DNA of 64,000 nucleotides from Ulota crispa (GCA_963920765.1 OY987244.1:17216358-17280357), one strand, 5' to 3'; shown: positions 1-12,685, numbered from the stretch's first letter. Notes: generated by a model from the letters alone, not told the origin. Translations and numbers: made by a program.

Positions 1-1472
1 TTATCAATTGCCTATTTCAACCATTCAAATTATTTGGTGAAAAAGGGAGTATAATTGGAATATTTTGTTAAAAATGTTATCATTGCATCCTTATGCAATA
101 CCAAGCAAGTACCAAATTTAAGTTCCTAAAAACCAAAACTCCATTTTTGGTGAATTGTTTTGTAAGAAATTCATGATTACACATGATAACTTATTGAAAA
201 ACATTGGTGATGAATTTTTGAGATTTGATTCCATGGATATGTAGAATCATTCATGCGCACATCTTCCATGCTAAAAATAACCGCCTTAAGTGACCAAAAC
301 TTTATCTACAAAATATTCAATGAAACTTGTGACCAAATTTTGTAAAATATATATTTTTGTTTTTTAACTAGCTTTTCATCAAGTAAACAAAATATCATGT
401 TTAGAGATACAAACTTAGTTACAATATTTGAGTCAGATAACAAAATTTGGTTTTCATAGGAAAATACATATTTTACAAATTTGCGCATATCACAAATTTC
501 ATTGAATCTTTTGCAAATAATTTTTTTGTCACTTAAGGGGGTTCTTTTTAGCATGGAAGATGTGCACATGAATGTTTCCTACATATCCATGGAATCAAAT
601 CTCAAAAATTCATCACCAATGTTTTTCAATAAGTTATCATGTAAAACTCGGGGAGATCACTTTGTAATTTTATGGTATACACGTGAGTTAAGAGGGTACT
701 TGATGTAGGGCTATTTATCTAAAATACGATATTTAAAGTGACCATATTTTTATACAAAAAGCTACGCATGTCATATTTCTAGTACCCTATGTTTATTTAT
801 AAATTCATTCATCTGGTTTTTAAATGGGGCTATTTTATGTATAATTTTTGTTTGTCCAATTTTATCCTATCTCCATTATTCATCAAAAAAAAATCTTACT
901 TTCTATTACATATACACACATAGTATTCACCATGAAACCAATAACAAGCATATGAATTAAAGGACTATTGTTCAAGTGGAAATTTTTATTAACAAGTTTT
1001 AGTATTTCTCAATTTTATGGCATGTATTTAAAACAATATAACATGGAGAGCAACAAACAATACTAAATTTTTTTACAACCCCTATTTGTCAAGGCTAACT
1101 TATTAATCAAAAGTCCTACTACCTAATGTTTCTATATACCCTAATTTATATATACTAATTTATATAGTATTTCATAAACCCTATAGTAGCTCTACATATT
1201 ATATAATTTTTTTGTCCTTTGAATTAAATGGATCCTATCTTTCAACTCACAAGGTTCCTAAAACATAAGCTAGTGATCTCCTCGAGATATAAAACCATGA
1301 ATTTCTTACAAAACAATTCACCAAAAATGGAGTTTTGGTTTTTAGGAACTTAAATTTGGTACTTGCTTGGTATTGCATGAGGATGCAATGATAACATTTT
1401 TAACAAAAATATTCCAATTATACTCCATCTTTCACCAAAAATTTTGAATGGCTGAAATAGGCAATTGGTAAG
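1..1472. mobile_element. Foldback (long inverted repeat) element, left end cut by window
   Basis: Positions 1-175 reappear inverted at about 1296-1472, and 178-330 reappear inverted at about 480-645, so the tract is one large palindrome centred near 400. The right arm is split by another insertion at 647-1286. No transposase frame is visible. The inner arm sequence is shared with the foldback element at 60240-61967, so both belong to one family. The left boundary may lie before base 1. Confidence 0.75.
647..1286. mobile_element. hAT-like MITE nested in foldback element
   Basis: The ends are CTCGGGGAGATCACT and its inverse AGTGATCTCCTCGAG (one mismatch). Flanks ATGTAAAA and ATATAAAA form an 8-bp target duplication with one difference. 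It interrupts the right arm of the surrounding palindrome. The same termini occur at 57825-58407, where the 8-bp duplication is perfect. An 8-bp duplication is typical of hAT elements. No coding capacity is seen. Confidence 0.75.
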
Positions 1473-1479
1473 CACCTTG

Positions 1480-2290
1480 TATCCCAATGTACATCAAAGA
1501 GAGGGTTAAATTTTAGATATTTACCATCAACAAGTTGAATTTGGAAAATTGAAATTTAGCTTTGGGTTTAGAGACCTTGATTAAGAATAGAACCACAAAG
1601 GACATTACAATTGAACAAAGGAATCAATATGTGCACACTAGAGGGTTGATATTTGCACACCTTCCCTGGGAGGTAAATTGTAGATTTCTACCATCAAAAA
1701 TCTGTTTTTGAGAATTTTGAATTCAGATTTGGACTTAGAGACCATGGTTTACTCTAGAATCTTAAAAAACTTTGCAATTGAACAACACCCAATGAAAAAG
1801 CTTATCTTTTTTACAAACAAAAGTAAAAGTAACACTTTTTCCACTAACTAAGCTTTTTCACTAAGTGTTATTTAATTGCAACTTTTTTTATGGTTCTAGA
1901 GTAAATCATGGTCTCTAAGTCCAAATCTGAATTTGAAATTCTCAAATTCAGATTCTTGATGGTAGAAATCTACAATTTACCTCCCAAGGGGGGTGTGCAA
2001 ATATCAACCCCCCGGTGTGCACATATGAATTCCCTTGAACAATGCTTAGTGGAAAAACTCAGTTTTTTTAAAAGGAAAAATTAAAAGTAATAATTTACCC
2101 CCTATCTAAGCTTTTTCTAGTAGACGTTGTTCAATTGTATTCTCCTTTGTGGTTGTAGATTAAATTAAGGTTTCTAAATCCAAATCTAGATTCAAAATTT
2201 CCAAATTCAACATATTGATGGTAAATATAAAAAATTGCCCCCCTTGCAGTGTCCATATAACAAACCTTGGATGTGCATATATCAGTTCCC
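1480..2290. mobile_element. Degenerate hAT-like MITE hosting a younger copy
   Basis: The flanks at about 1495-1618 and 2043-2290 are the two halves of one element of the family found at 6641, 7066 and 23761. They were split by insertion of a sister copy at 1619-2034. The right end reads like the family terminus (cagttccc); the left end is eroded. Confidence 0.6.
1619..2034. mobile_element. hAT-like MITE with 8-bp target duplication
   Basis: A palindromic element of 416 bp. Its terminal repeats follow GGGAATTGATATGTGCACAC, and it is flanked on both sides by TTGAACAA, a perfect 8-bp duplication of the host sequence. Internal subterminal motifs (gaattttgaattcagattt and its inverse) match the copies at 6641, 7066 and 23761. 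Confidence 0.85.
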
Positions 2291-2299
2291 TATTTAAAA

Positions 2300-2846
2300 C
2301 ATTTATTCCAATTGGATTGTCAAGCTTCCTGTTCAATTGATAAAAATTGCTCATACCAACAAAGAATCCAATTTCACAGATAAATGTAACACAAAATTCA
2401 AAAACATACAAAGTTTGTTCAAAAAGCAATACTAGAATATTTGTCCAAGCTTGTTGGTGCTTTGGCCCACTTTGTGTTAGGGTCTAAAATAGATTCCACA
2501 TTGGTCCAATTCACAATCAACTATTGGGCCAAACTTTTGATGGGACTCTAATATAAAATCCAAGGCCCAATTAATGACCCAATTTCAAAATAACAGATTT
2601 GGGTCTATGTTTTTAAATTGGGTTAATGCATTGTGATGACTCAAATCTTTTTTTGGCTTGAGCCCAATTTTTGGCACTAAAAATTTGTCATAAAACCAAC
2701 CATGTCTTCAACAAAAGTCATTGTATCATCCCTCAATATAAAAACACTTTAGGGCCCAACCAACGACCTAATTTGAGGATTCAAATAATCCCATGCATCA
2801 ATTTCAATGGTTCTCAATTTGTGCCAACAATGGGGCCCTAATAGTA
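2300..2846. other. Intergenic tract, nothing recognised
   Basis: AT-rich sequence with several repeats of short words such as ggcccaa. I see no exon, RNA gene or clear inverted terminal repeat here. Confidence 0.4.
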
Positions 2847-3090
2847 TGAAAAAATTCCATGGATACCTTGAAGATTGCAATATTTACATAGATATCCTTG
2901 CTTTTTTAGAAATTACACAAATACTCTTAGACCAAAAAAAAAAAGTGTTTGTTTTGTTGTGCATGTCACTTCCCTTCTTCCTTTGTGCGCGCGCTACTTC
3001 TTTTTTGCTTCATTACATTCCCTTCTTCAACATTGGTCATGAAGCCAATACAAACACAACAAAGAAATGCCTAATTTTTTTGGTCCAATT

Positions 3091-5726
3091 CACTAGTAGA
3101 AAATTTTATAGAAAATCAACAGAATTTCAACTCGAATCTGTTAATTTTATCTGTGACTTCGGTCAAGTTGATTTGGGTACTTTTCAACAAGAGTTTGTTG
3201 ATTTTTTGTTGTTTCTTTGTTATTTCTTGTTAATTTTTACTTATTTTTTTGTTAATTTTTGTTGTTAAATATTGTTTTTTATCATTATATATTTTTTATT
3301 TTTTTATTTGTTTATTTGTTTATTTTTAAGCAAAAGAAATAAAATAAAAATTTGAACTTGACTGGCAAGCACTGCAACTGCAAGGCAACATAGTGCAGCA
3401 CTGCGGCCAAGGGCACCAGCTTCAAGCGCCCGGGCCGGGGGTCAAACCCTTAACCTCCGGCCACCAACTCTAGCACTTTACCTCAAGGCCCATTACCACT
3501 AGGCCATGCTCACACATGTGTGCACATAAAGTATCAAAAACTCTATTTGTACACTACATATTAATTACTTTGCAAAGTCAATCAACTTTGAAGCCTATTT
3601 TGGCCTCGTAGAAGACTTTTTTTTGAAAATTTTAGAATTACCAAAAGTTGGTTATTGTAATCTACTTTCACCTCCAACAATTTTTTTCAGATTTGAGATC
3701 TTTAATCCAAAGTTATGAGCAAAAATCAAAGAAGGTGTTCAGAAATTTGAAAAAATTATTTATTTCCACCCTTTTGATTTTTGTTTATAACTTTTGATTG
3801 AAATACATAAATCTCAAAATAATTGTTGCAAGTGAGGGTTGGCTTCATTTCTAAAAAAATTAGTTTTAGTTGTTTTGAAAACAAAACTCTTATTAGGTTA
3901 AAGTTGCCTCTTTAGTTTGCTAGCTTCAAAAAACATCAAATTTTGAATAGTTATGGAATTAAAAAGGTTTAATCATACAATCAAAATTTTGAAGTATCCA
4001 AAAGATTAAAAAAGATTCTATAATATTTTGAAGCCTTTTGAATCTTTTTTAAAAATTCCAAAAATATTTCATAAGATTTTAATGTTTTTGTTGATCTGAT
4101 TCATAAATGAAGGGGAAATATTAAAAATGCTCTTTGGTTGTTTTAGAATATGAAATTTACCTCTCAATGATTTGAGATATCAAAAATACTCTAGTTTTTT
4201 GTCAAAGTATCAACTCTACTCCTTTTATTTCGAGATAACACCAAAATGCTCTTTTATTTTGAAATAGCAAATACACTCTTGTATTATTTGAAATATAAAA
4301 ATTTCCCTTCGGTTTTATGTAAGAACATCAATTAAACTATACCCTCAGTTATTTTTGAGGCTATTGCAAGTTCCCATAATTCACTTTTTATATTATAGGT
4401 TTTTGTAACTACTAGAATGACAATGGAAATTACTAAAAATAGAGGCAAGTTAATTGCAAACTCAATCTTGTAGTCAAGCTATTCAAATTCTTTTTAGGAT
4501 TTCTACATATAGATTTATTATTGCATAAACTATTCCATCGACTGCATAGTGATTTTTATTTTTAATATAATATTTAAAATAGAATTGCACTAAAAAGACA
4601 CAAAAAACTAGAGGTATATATGGTATTTTCAAAATTTAAGAATAAAGATTAATTGATGTTTTTACACAAAACCAAAGATATATATATATTTCAAATTACA
4701 CAAGGATTTATTTGATAATTTAAATTAGTTCATGAGCATTTTTAATATTTTCCTAGTAGATTAGAGGCATTGTTGATATTTTTGCAAAAAGCCAAGGGTA
4801 TTTTTGATACTTTTATTCTTTGAGGGACATTTGTGATTTTATGAAAGAATTGAGGGGCATCTTTTATATTTTTTCATAAAGAAATTTTGGTATATAATAC
4901 AACAAATATTATACTTTTTATATAGAACTTTGTTGAATTAATGAAGTTGTGTCCAAAAGTGTCCTAATCAACAGAAAATTGTTGATTTTTTGTTGATTTT
5001 TTGTTGTTTTGTCCTATCCAAAAGTGTCTAGATTAACAAAAAATTGTTGAGTTTTTGTTGTTTTGGTTGTGTTTTTAGTAGACTTTAAAGGCTACTAATG
5101 TTAAATCATACCAAATTGTGGAAAATGAAGAAAAAAGCCATACTAATAATTCTAAAAGATTATAATTTTCTTGAAAACTTCATTTATATTTCAAAAATTC
5201 AAAACATTTTCATGTAGTCCAAAAAGATTCTAGAAAGATTTCAAAAACAACCCAAACTATTCTAATAGTTTTTTGTGAAAAAATACTTTAAACTATTTTA
5301 ATGAATTACAAAAAGACTTTAAAATAACTCTGATTGAGTCTAAGAGATTTTATTTTTATAAAGATTTTGAAGTCTTTAAACAAATTTCATAATTAAAGAT
5401 TTCAAAAGATTATCAAAGATTCCAAAATAGATTCTCAAAGATTCCAAAGAAAATTCTCAGAGATTCTCAAAGGTTCTCAAATATTCTTAAAAAATTTGAA
5501 AATATTCTTAAAGATTCTCAAAGATTCTCAAAGATTCCAAAAGATTCACAAAAGATTCCATAAAGATTCCAAAATTTTGTTGATTTAGATAATGGTATCC
5601 AAATCAATAGAACGTATTTAGTTTTTTATAAACTTGTGTTAAATTAGTCAATTAGCATGGGCAAGTGCCTAAAACAACAAGAAACTGTTGATTTTTTGTT
5701 GTTTTGGAGAGAGTTTTCTACTAGTG
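3091..5726. mobile_element. CACTA-like (En/Spm) non-autonomous element, 2.6 kb
   Basis: Begins CACTAGTAGAAAA and ends TTTTCTACTAGTG, the terminal form of plant CACTA elements. Subterminal words around gttgattttttgttg are repeated near both ends (about 3180-3260, 4975-5060, 5685-5705), also typical of CACTA elements. No transposase frame is present; internal sequence is very AT-rich. A clean 3-bp target duplication is not visible. It sits inside the MITE at 2847-5800 and itself holds a SINE-like sequence. Confidence 0.7.
3345..3518 (-). mobile_element. tRNA-derived SINE-like sequence
   Basis: On the minus strand a GC-rich block starts near 3516 with an A-box-like word tggcctagtgg, followed about 50 bases on by a B-box-like word gggtttgacccc. 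It then runs through a GC-rich body into an A/T-rich tail near 3345-3260. This is the organisation of an RNA polymerase III promoter in a tRNA-derived SINE. Base composition contrasts sharply with the host CACTA-like element. It does not fold into a full tRNA by eye. Confidence 0.5.
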
Positions 5727-6122
5727 CAAGGGTATTTGTATAATTTCTGAAAAAGCAAAGATTTCTATGTAACTATTGCAAACTTCAAGGGTACTTGTGT
5801 GGCCCAATGCCATTGGCCCAATTTTCATCTTGATTTAATCATATTTTTTAATTAAAATTTGAATATTTATCAAGTAAAAATAATAGTAAAAATAAAGTAA
5901 AAAGTGAAAGTAATCCCAAATGCCACAAAACCAAGCCCGTGCACCTCTCCTCAGCGAGAGCTTTCCAACAATACCAAGCACGCGATGGAAGGACATACAA
6001 TCTAAGAGATTGATGTGACAAAAAAACAAACATCCTCATTTAATGTATTGATCCATGAAATTTTCCCCTAATACTATTAACCCTTACAAGGAAACCTTGT
6101 CACCAATCTTGAATAATGTTAT

Positions 6123-6427
6123 GTACACCAAATAGTGCATTCAGGTTGCCTTAACAATTAGGTTGCCTTACTATGGAAAGTTGCCTCATGACTTGTTACT
6201 TGGCCACTTGGAGGTGCATGTAACATTTTAAAAAGTAGAATTTCAAATGGTTTACAACACGAACACCACTAGTTTGTCTTTCTACAACTATGTTATTGCC
6301 AAAGTCTTTAAAAATTGCTCATTGCAGTAATTATTGCTGAAAATTATTGTAGCTGCAATAAGTATTTCAATAGTGTAAAATGTCAAGAAATTAGTGTGGA
6401 GCAACCTAAATACACTATTTGGTGTAC
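6123..6427. mobile_element. MITE with GTACACCAAATAGTGCA termini, intact copy
   Basis: A 305-bp element with inverted ends GTACACCAAATAGTGCATT and AATACACTATTTGGTGTAC (about two mismatches). It is uninterrupted and so serves as the empty-site reference for the copy next to it (6424-7558). Further members are at 14304-16285 and 18295-19674, both broken by later insertions. Confidence 0.8.
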
Positions 6428-6640
6428 GCCAAATAGTGCATTTAGGTTACCTTAACAATTAGGTTGCCATACCTTGGCAAAGTTACCTCATGACTCATGG
6501 TTTGGCCACTTGGAGGTGCATGAAATTGTTTAGATACTAAGATTTCACATGGTTTACCATGTGGACTTAGCTAATTTGTCATCTTGCAACTATGTTGTTG
6601 TTGCCAAGGCTTGGAAAAGTTGCTTATTGCAATAATTATT

Positions 6641-7046
6641 GGAAATTGATATATGCACACTAGGGGATTGATATTTGCACATCCCCTTGGGGTAAATTTT
6701 AGATTTCTACAATTGTAAAGCTGAATTTGAGAATTTTGAGTTCAGACTTGGATTTGGAAACCATGATTTAGTTTAGAACCATAAAAAAAGTTGCAATTCA
6801 ATATCACCCAATGAAAAAGCTTATCTTTTTTTTACAAACAAAAGTAAAATTAACACTTTTCCCCTAGCTAAACTTTCTCATTGGGTGTTGTTGAATTGCA
6901 ACTTTTTAATGGTTCTAGACAAAATCATGGTTTTTGAGTCCAATTCTGAATTCAAAATTCTCTAATTCAGCTTTATGATGGCAGAAATCTAAAATTTATC
7001 CCAGGGGTGTGCAAATATTAACCCCAGTGTGCATATATCAATTCCC
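6641..7046. mobile_element. hAT-like MITE
   Basis: 406 bp, flanked by TAATTATT and TAGTTATT (8 bp, one mismatch). The single uninterrupted version of this word is seen at the matching site in the sister element near 6331. Termini and interior match 1619-2034. Confidence 0.85.
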
Positions 7047-7065
7047 TAGTTATTGGTGAAAACTA

Positions 7066-7475
7066 GGGCATTGATATATGTACCACACCCTTTGAACTAC
7101 TGTACCACACCCCCGGCCAAATTTTAGATTTCTACCATCAAAAAGCTGAATTTGAGAATTTTGAATTCAAATTTGGACTTAGAGACCATGCTCTAGTTTA
7201 GAACCATAAAAAAGTTGCAATTCAACAACACCCAATGAAAAAGTTTATCTTTTTTTACAAACAAAAGTAAAAGTAACACTTTTATCCCTAGCTAAACTTT
7301 TTCATTGGGTGTTGTTGGATTGCAATTTTTTTTATGGTTCTAGACTAAATCATGGTCTCTAAGTCTAGATCTAAATTCCAAATTCTCAAATTCAACTTTT
7401 GGATGATAGACATCTAAAATTTACCCCGGAGTGTGGTACAGTAGTTCAAAAGGTGTGGTACACATATCAATTCCC
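7066..7475. mobile_element. hAT-like MITE, variant subfamily
   Basis: 410 bp with ends GGGCATTGATATATGTACCA and the inverse ending CAATTCCC. Flanks are TGAAAACTA and TGAAAATTA. The termini carry gtaccacaccc blocks not present in the sister copies, so this is a distinct subfamily. It was inserted only about 20 bp from the neighbouring copy. Confidence 0.8.
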
Positions 7476-7599
7476 TGAAAATTATTGTAGCTGCTATAAG
7501 TATTTAAATAGTGTAAAATGTCTAGTGTAGGGCAACCTGAATGCACTATTTGGTGTACTATATGTAGTGCTTTTGAGGAAAAGCAAAAAATAATTTTGG

Positions 7600-8762
7600 A
7601 AGGTTGATTGCTCTAAGTTATTACAAAGAATTTCAGTTCCGAGAGCGTACTTCTGGTAAGTTTAGGGCAGGGCAGGCGCACTTGCGCGGTGTGTCGCGAT
7701 CTCGTCTTCAAGCTTTTGCAAGCTTTTGCCGGAGCTGAAGCTTTTTTCCGGCTTTTTTCCGGCTTTTGTCCGAACGCTCGTCACCGTCGGCGCCTTAGGA
7801 TCTTGACATCGAAGGCAAGGAGCGAGAAAGCGGCTGTGATTCCAACATGAGCCATTGCTGTCGGTAACTTATTGTGACCTAACAGAGTAACAATAATCAC
7901 AGGGGTTTCAAGGCTTTGGCCATGAACTGAGAGAGCTGCATTGTAGCTCTTCTCAGCGGATGGTGTGGTTTTCGCAGCTTTCTCTCAACGGAGCTCAAGC
8001 CGAAGCTCAAGCCGATTTTCCATTGCGAGATCGTCCATTTTTCATGCGAGATCGGCGTTGTGAGATCGCAAGGCAACAGAGTTATTCGTTTTCTAGGGTT
8101 TGGTCAGAGAACTTTTGCCAATAATTGTTAGGGAAGTGCATTACTTGTGTCGGAGTCGGGAGACTGGTTATTGCATGGAGTGCGAGCTTGTCTTAGCGGC
8201 TAGATGAGCTGATTCGCTTATCAAACCGATTTGGTTTTAGAAGATGAGATGCTGCAAGTTTTCGAATACTGTATAGTGAGCTTTCGGCGGAATTATCAAC
8301 GCAGCTGACAGATCTTAAGGTGGAAGAGATTTAGAGGAGTCGAAGAAGCAGATTGTGGACAAAGACTGGAGCCGATGGTGCTACATTGGTGCCGTTTGAA
8401 TGCCTTGTTGTGAAACTGCGGCAAAGGGCTTCTAGGTTTTGGAGTGCGAAACGTTACTTATTTTTTAAAGTTGGAGAGGCTTTAGTCTTGAGCTATTGTT
8501 CGTGTTATCGATCGAGGACCGTGACTGCTCCGTGGCAGATGTTGTTTCAAAAGTGGCGATGTTGTCGTAAGGAAGATCTTGAGAAATTGAAGTGCGCCGT
8601 TGAAGAAGGACGATGATTTCTTGTTGTTGGAGAGTTTGAGTATCTGAGGCTGCTACGGATTTTTCTCAGGGTTTGAGAATCCGTACTTTTGGATAGGGTT
8701 TGATGTTGTGATTATTAGAGTGTGAAGCACAAGACCGGGTTTTAGTTGAAGGTTGTAAAAAG
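7600..8762 (+). promoter_or_regulatory. Probable promoter and long leader of the VTT-domain gene
   Basis: Base composition rises abruptly after 7620 and the transposons end, which suggests a transcribed leader. There is an agggttt word near 8095, common in plant leaders. Several short upstream reading frames are present, the longest at 8353-8616 (87 codons). The transcription start and any leader intron cannot be placed from sequence alone. Confidence 0.45.
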
Positions 8763-11700
8763 ATGGCGACGTCGGCTAAAATCCGCTCCCATCTAGCGGG
8801 TAAACGTCCAGCATTGGACATTGGTCGGAAGGGGCGGCGGTGGCGAGTGGGCATGTCTACTCGAGCTTGGCGATTGTTGCTGACTATCACTATCTTTCTT
8901 CTTATCTTTGCCGCTGCTGTACAGTTGCCTCAATTCTCCCACGTTATTGAAACGGTAAAATATTCCTGCTATTTCCGTGGCTGGTCTTTTGGATCTTCAC
9001 AATGCCAGTGGTGATGCTCACACTCTGCTTGGCCAGCTTTTAAGTCAGAATTACCTCCCCATTATGTAGCCTCTGTAGATCAGCAGTTATTCCCAGAGTA
9101 TCACTTTCCATTAAGGTAGCAGCACCCATAACCGTCAAATTAAGGGTTTTGAACATGATGATTATTAATAAACATCTAGCATATTATAGGATCCTATTAG
9201 CGTGATGAGTTTGCACTTTTGAATGTATTGTTTGGATACTGTGAGAATAAGTTGTGAATTTTTAAAGAGCCGACTGCAATTGCACCTAATACTAACACTA
9301 GGTTTCATTTTCACATGTTGTACATCCTTGTAATTACATCTATTCACTTCCACAGATTTTCCAAGATTTTTGAGGTGATGATTATGGGTGTTGCTACCTT
9401 AGTTGTTTCTCCTCTCGATTTCCTTGAAAATTTTCTCAGGTACGACTTGTCAAGACGAGGGATGTTGCACAATCTAACTGATTTGATGATGGCAATGCAG
9501 ACCCTGAAGCAATTTCTGATATGGGTTCAAAAGGATGCTGGTGCGTGGGGTCCAGTCATCTTGTAAGCTTCTTTCGGGATCTCAAAGCCTTTTGTTACAT
9601 TTCCTTTTTCTTTCTTGCCATAGCAGTGGAGTTCATTTGATGTCGATTTCTAATTTCTATGCACAACGAACTCTGCAGGGCGCTTGCATATGTCCCGTGC
9701 TCAGTCCTGGCTATTCCAGCATCAATCCTCACAGTAAGTCTATTTTCTAACTCTGGTAATCTCCGTTGCTCTTTAACAGTCACTGAGGCTAAGCTGCAAC
9801 TCTTTCTGCTTTTTGTTAAGCTAATCGGGAGTTACACAGAAAGTCGACGAAGCATTAGGCATAAGTCGAGGTTCTTGAATAATTCTCATGCTGGACTAGA
9901 GTAGCAACATTTATTGAAGGATTCTGGTACAGCTATTGGTGTCGAGCTTGGTGACAAACTCATCTACCTTGTAGTTTAGTCCTGCTTTGTTCTTACTGAT
10001 CTGTTTCTGATTTTGGCAGCTAGGAGGAGGTTATTTATTTGGCTTGTGGGTCGGTTTTGTTACGGACTCTATTGGATCAACTTTGGGTGCGACCGCTGCT
10101 TTTTTAGTCGGCAGAACGGTGAGCAATCCTTTTGCTCTAGCACAAGAGAGATTCTATACGCCAGAGTACGTTGGTCTCTACATAATGTGGTATTCCTTAC
10201 AACATGGCATATAAACAACGTCTCAGTATCTAATAATGTACTGCACGCGGACAATGATCGACCTCCTAGGTAGTGACAACTGCTTGTGCATCTTCTCAGG
10301 ACAGCGAAGTTGATGTCTGGATATGTGACCAGGTGTTCAATTTTGTCTAGGTGATCGTTGATCTTCTCATGCAATTAGTGCAAGACGAACTACATTATCT
10401 TGCGCCGTTGGTCTGTCACAGTGTACAAATCGAGTAGAGTATTGCACTTAACATTTGGTAGTGTTTGCACATGCTTTATGCTTATTCTTGGAGTTGCATC
10501 ACTTCCTGTGCAATTAGTAAGCAAAAATAGGACTATCTTCACGTTTCACCATGTTATTACAGGTTGGAAGGACGTATGTGACCTCTAAGCTTAAGGACTA
10601 TCCGCAATTCCAAGCTATTGCCGTTGCTGTCCGTAAATCTGGTTTTAAGGTACGTGCACGTTGACCATCGGTTCTAGTTTCAGGGTTTAAAAGCGGAGCT
10701 GCGTTTGCTAGAGCTCGTCAAACTGTAATGGCTCCAGAATGCTTACGTAGTTGTTGTAAGCAATACCAACTACGTTAGTGCATTTGCATTTTAGTACTCG
10801 TGTTTGTTGAGTGTTGGCGTTTACAATGTGAGTATTTTTGTGCTATTGGAAATTATTAAATGAAGTTCATATCTAATTATCTCAGATTTTACTGTGGTTT
10901 GTTCGTGCGTGCAGATTGTGCTTTTGTTACGGCTTGTGCCACTTCTACCTTTCAATGTACTAAACTATCTCCTATCTGTTACTCCTATCAGTAACACAAG
11001 TTACATTCTGGCAACCTGGTTTGGCGTTATGGTATGTCTTACGAATTCTTCTCTGCAGGTGTATATATTCTGTGCTGGTTTAGATACTCTGTGTAGACTT
11101 TCAATATCAGGACATAGCTGGGGTTTGATATTCTCACTGATGAGTAGATTCATTAGGCAGGACGTTAATGCATAGTTAATCGGAGACTTTTCGTGATTTT
11201 TAATCTTCCTAAGCCATTTTACAGAGTAGTTTGTATTCTCACTGCCTATCCAGTTGTTTTAACAAGCCCTTTTAATATTTTTAGCTTTCCCTCTCCTAAT
11301 TACATCAGCTGCCCAACATCGGTGCCATCAATTGTGAAACTACATTCTGTATATGTCTTGACAAATGCTCAGTGCCTATTTATTAGCTAATAAAGCTGAC
11401 TTTTTCCCCCTTGTTGCGATGTGTGCAGCCCATAACACTAGCTTTTGTGTACGTGGGAACGACTATCAAGGATATCGCAGATATTAGCCACGGTGGCGCT
11501 CACTTTACAAAAGCCCGCGTAGTAAGTAATTCAGCACAGTTAAACAAAACATTATGCTTTTAACACAACCACGTTTTGAAAGAAAATCGATCTTCTGAAT
11601 TGAGGAATGAAAGCAGTTTGAAGTAATTGTATGACAGAAAGCTGTTCGTTGTTTAATAGGTCACACTGAAATAGATGGATTGACAAGATACCGGTATTGC

Positions 11701-12176
11701 ATTGGAAATAAGCATGCATGGTGCCGTTTGTTTGCAACAGGTGCTCTTATTAGATCTGCACATAAACATACTGACCCATATTTGTGCTCATCTCTGCCTA
11801 CAGATTATGTTGGCGGTTGGTCTCGTAGCTACAAGTAAGGCTTTTTCCTTGACAAGCTGTGCAACTTTTGAAATATCGTGATTAAGTACATATCTTCAGA
11901 TGTTTATATCCAAAGACGTATTAACCATTCTGAGCTTGTGGTTGTGCAGTTGTGCTGGGTATGTTGGTCACTCGAATAGCTAGGGATGCCCTCCGCACTG
12001 CGATTGAAGAAAGTGGAGGTGAGAAGGAGATATTGCCGGTTACAACTAACGCCGTTGATGCAACTGACGACGAGGTTGATCTTCTGCAACCATTGATAAT
12101 CAGAATTGACCCGTCTAGCAATGGCACTGACGGACTGCAACCCCTTGCACACAAAACCCTCGACTCAGTGCTGTGA
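8763..12176 (+). CDS. VTT-domain (SNARE-associated Golgi / TVP38-TMEM64 family) membrane protein
   Basis: Nine coding exons join in frame: 8763-8954, 9501-9562, 9679-9733, 10020-10118, 10563-10649, 10915-11031, 11429-11521, 11804-11834 and 11950-12176. They give 320 aa. All introns are GT..AG. A first membrane segment lies at residues about 38-56. The VTT/DedA-like core follows (about 80-225), with the words AYVPCSVLAIPAS, LGGGYLFGLWVGF, GATAAFLVGRT, KLKDYPQF, RLVPLLPFNVLNYLLS and LAFVYVGTT, as I remember plant members of this family. The C-terminus is long and acidic (TDDEVDLLQPL). Family members are multi-pass endomembrane proteins linked to lipid scrambling and vesicle trafficking; the exact role here is inferred only from family. 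The start was chosen because it opens exon 1 and precedes the basic N-terminal stretch. Domain assignment is firm; the last few residues depend on the exon 9 frame, which runs clean to TGA. Confidence 0.9.
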
Positions 12177-12685
12177 AGCTTTTATTCTAGCCTTTGTGTA
12201 TGTAAATTCTTAGAATTGGTACATGAAATCATTTTTCATACTGAGAATGTAATATGATGAAACATCTTGCTTCACCTAGTTCTATCTTTAGTCTCTTTTA
12301 TCCTCTAATTCTGCTTTTTAACAGGTGCGATGGATTTGTTGTGTATTCCTCAGAAACAGAAGTTGCACAATTGAGAAAACTAATGCCCACGAAGTTTCAT
12401 GATACCGGTAAATAAGTTATTTTGATTCTTGTCTTAATTCATTCAAACCTCTCCAGACTCTATAGAGGAAGACATCATAAGAAGTTTGACGTATCTGCTA
12501 TTGTTCTTTTGTCCTACTAGCCGGGCAAAATTGGGTTATGTTCTCGTAGTAGATATTTTTCAGTACTTCATTAGTTCGTATTTTGAGTCACATCTTAAAC
12601 AGATATACCCTTGTCCTCTTCGGGGCCTTAAACTGCATATGACTGTCCTTTCAGAAAATAAAGCTTGATAGGAGGGTGAATGAGG
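12177..12685. other. 3' flank of the VTT gene
   Basis: AT-rich sequence probably holding the 3' untranslated region. Possible polyadenylation words occur around 12235-12265. No second gene is seen. Confidence 0.35.

Larger units (their letters stand above)
2847..5800. mobile_element. Old palindromic MITE split by a CACTA-like insertion
   Basis: The left part (ccatggatacc, then cataga-tatcc, then ggtccaa) and the right part after 5727 (gggtatttgt, aaaaagca, attgcaaactt) match the intact 312-bp element at 43008-43319. In that copy the two parts are contiguous. Here they are separated by the element at 3091-5726, so this copy is the older host. Its outer ends are degraded. Confidence 0.65.
6424..7558. 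mobile_element. Second copy of GTACACC MITE, carrying two hAT-like insertions
   Basis: Starts at the GTAC shared with the preceding copy and ends with cactatttggtgtac. Compared with 6123-6427 it is interrupted twice, at the words taattatt and tgaaaatta, by the elements at 6641-7046 and 7066-7475. Confidence 0.8.

Noticed and set aside
2807..3268. 153-codon frame on the plus strand
   Set aside because: It runs across a MITE/CACTA junction and is composed of transposon sequence.
3345..3518. Functional tRNA gene
   Set aside because: A- and B-box-like words are present, but no cloverleaf with acceptor stem or clear anticodon loop could be formed by eye.
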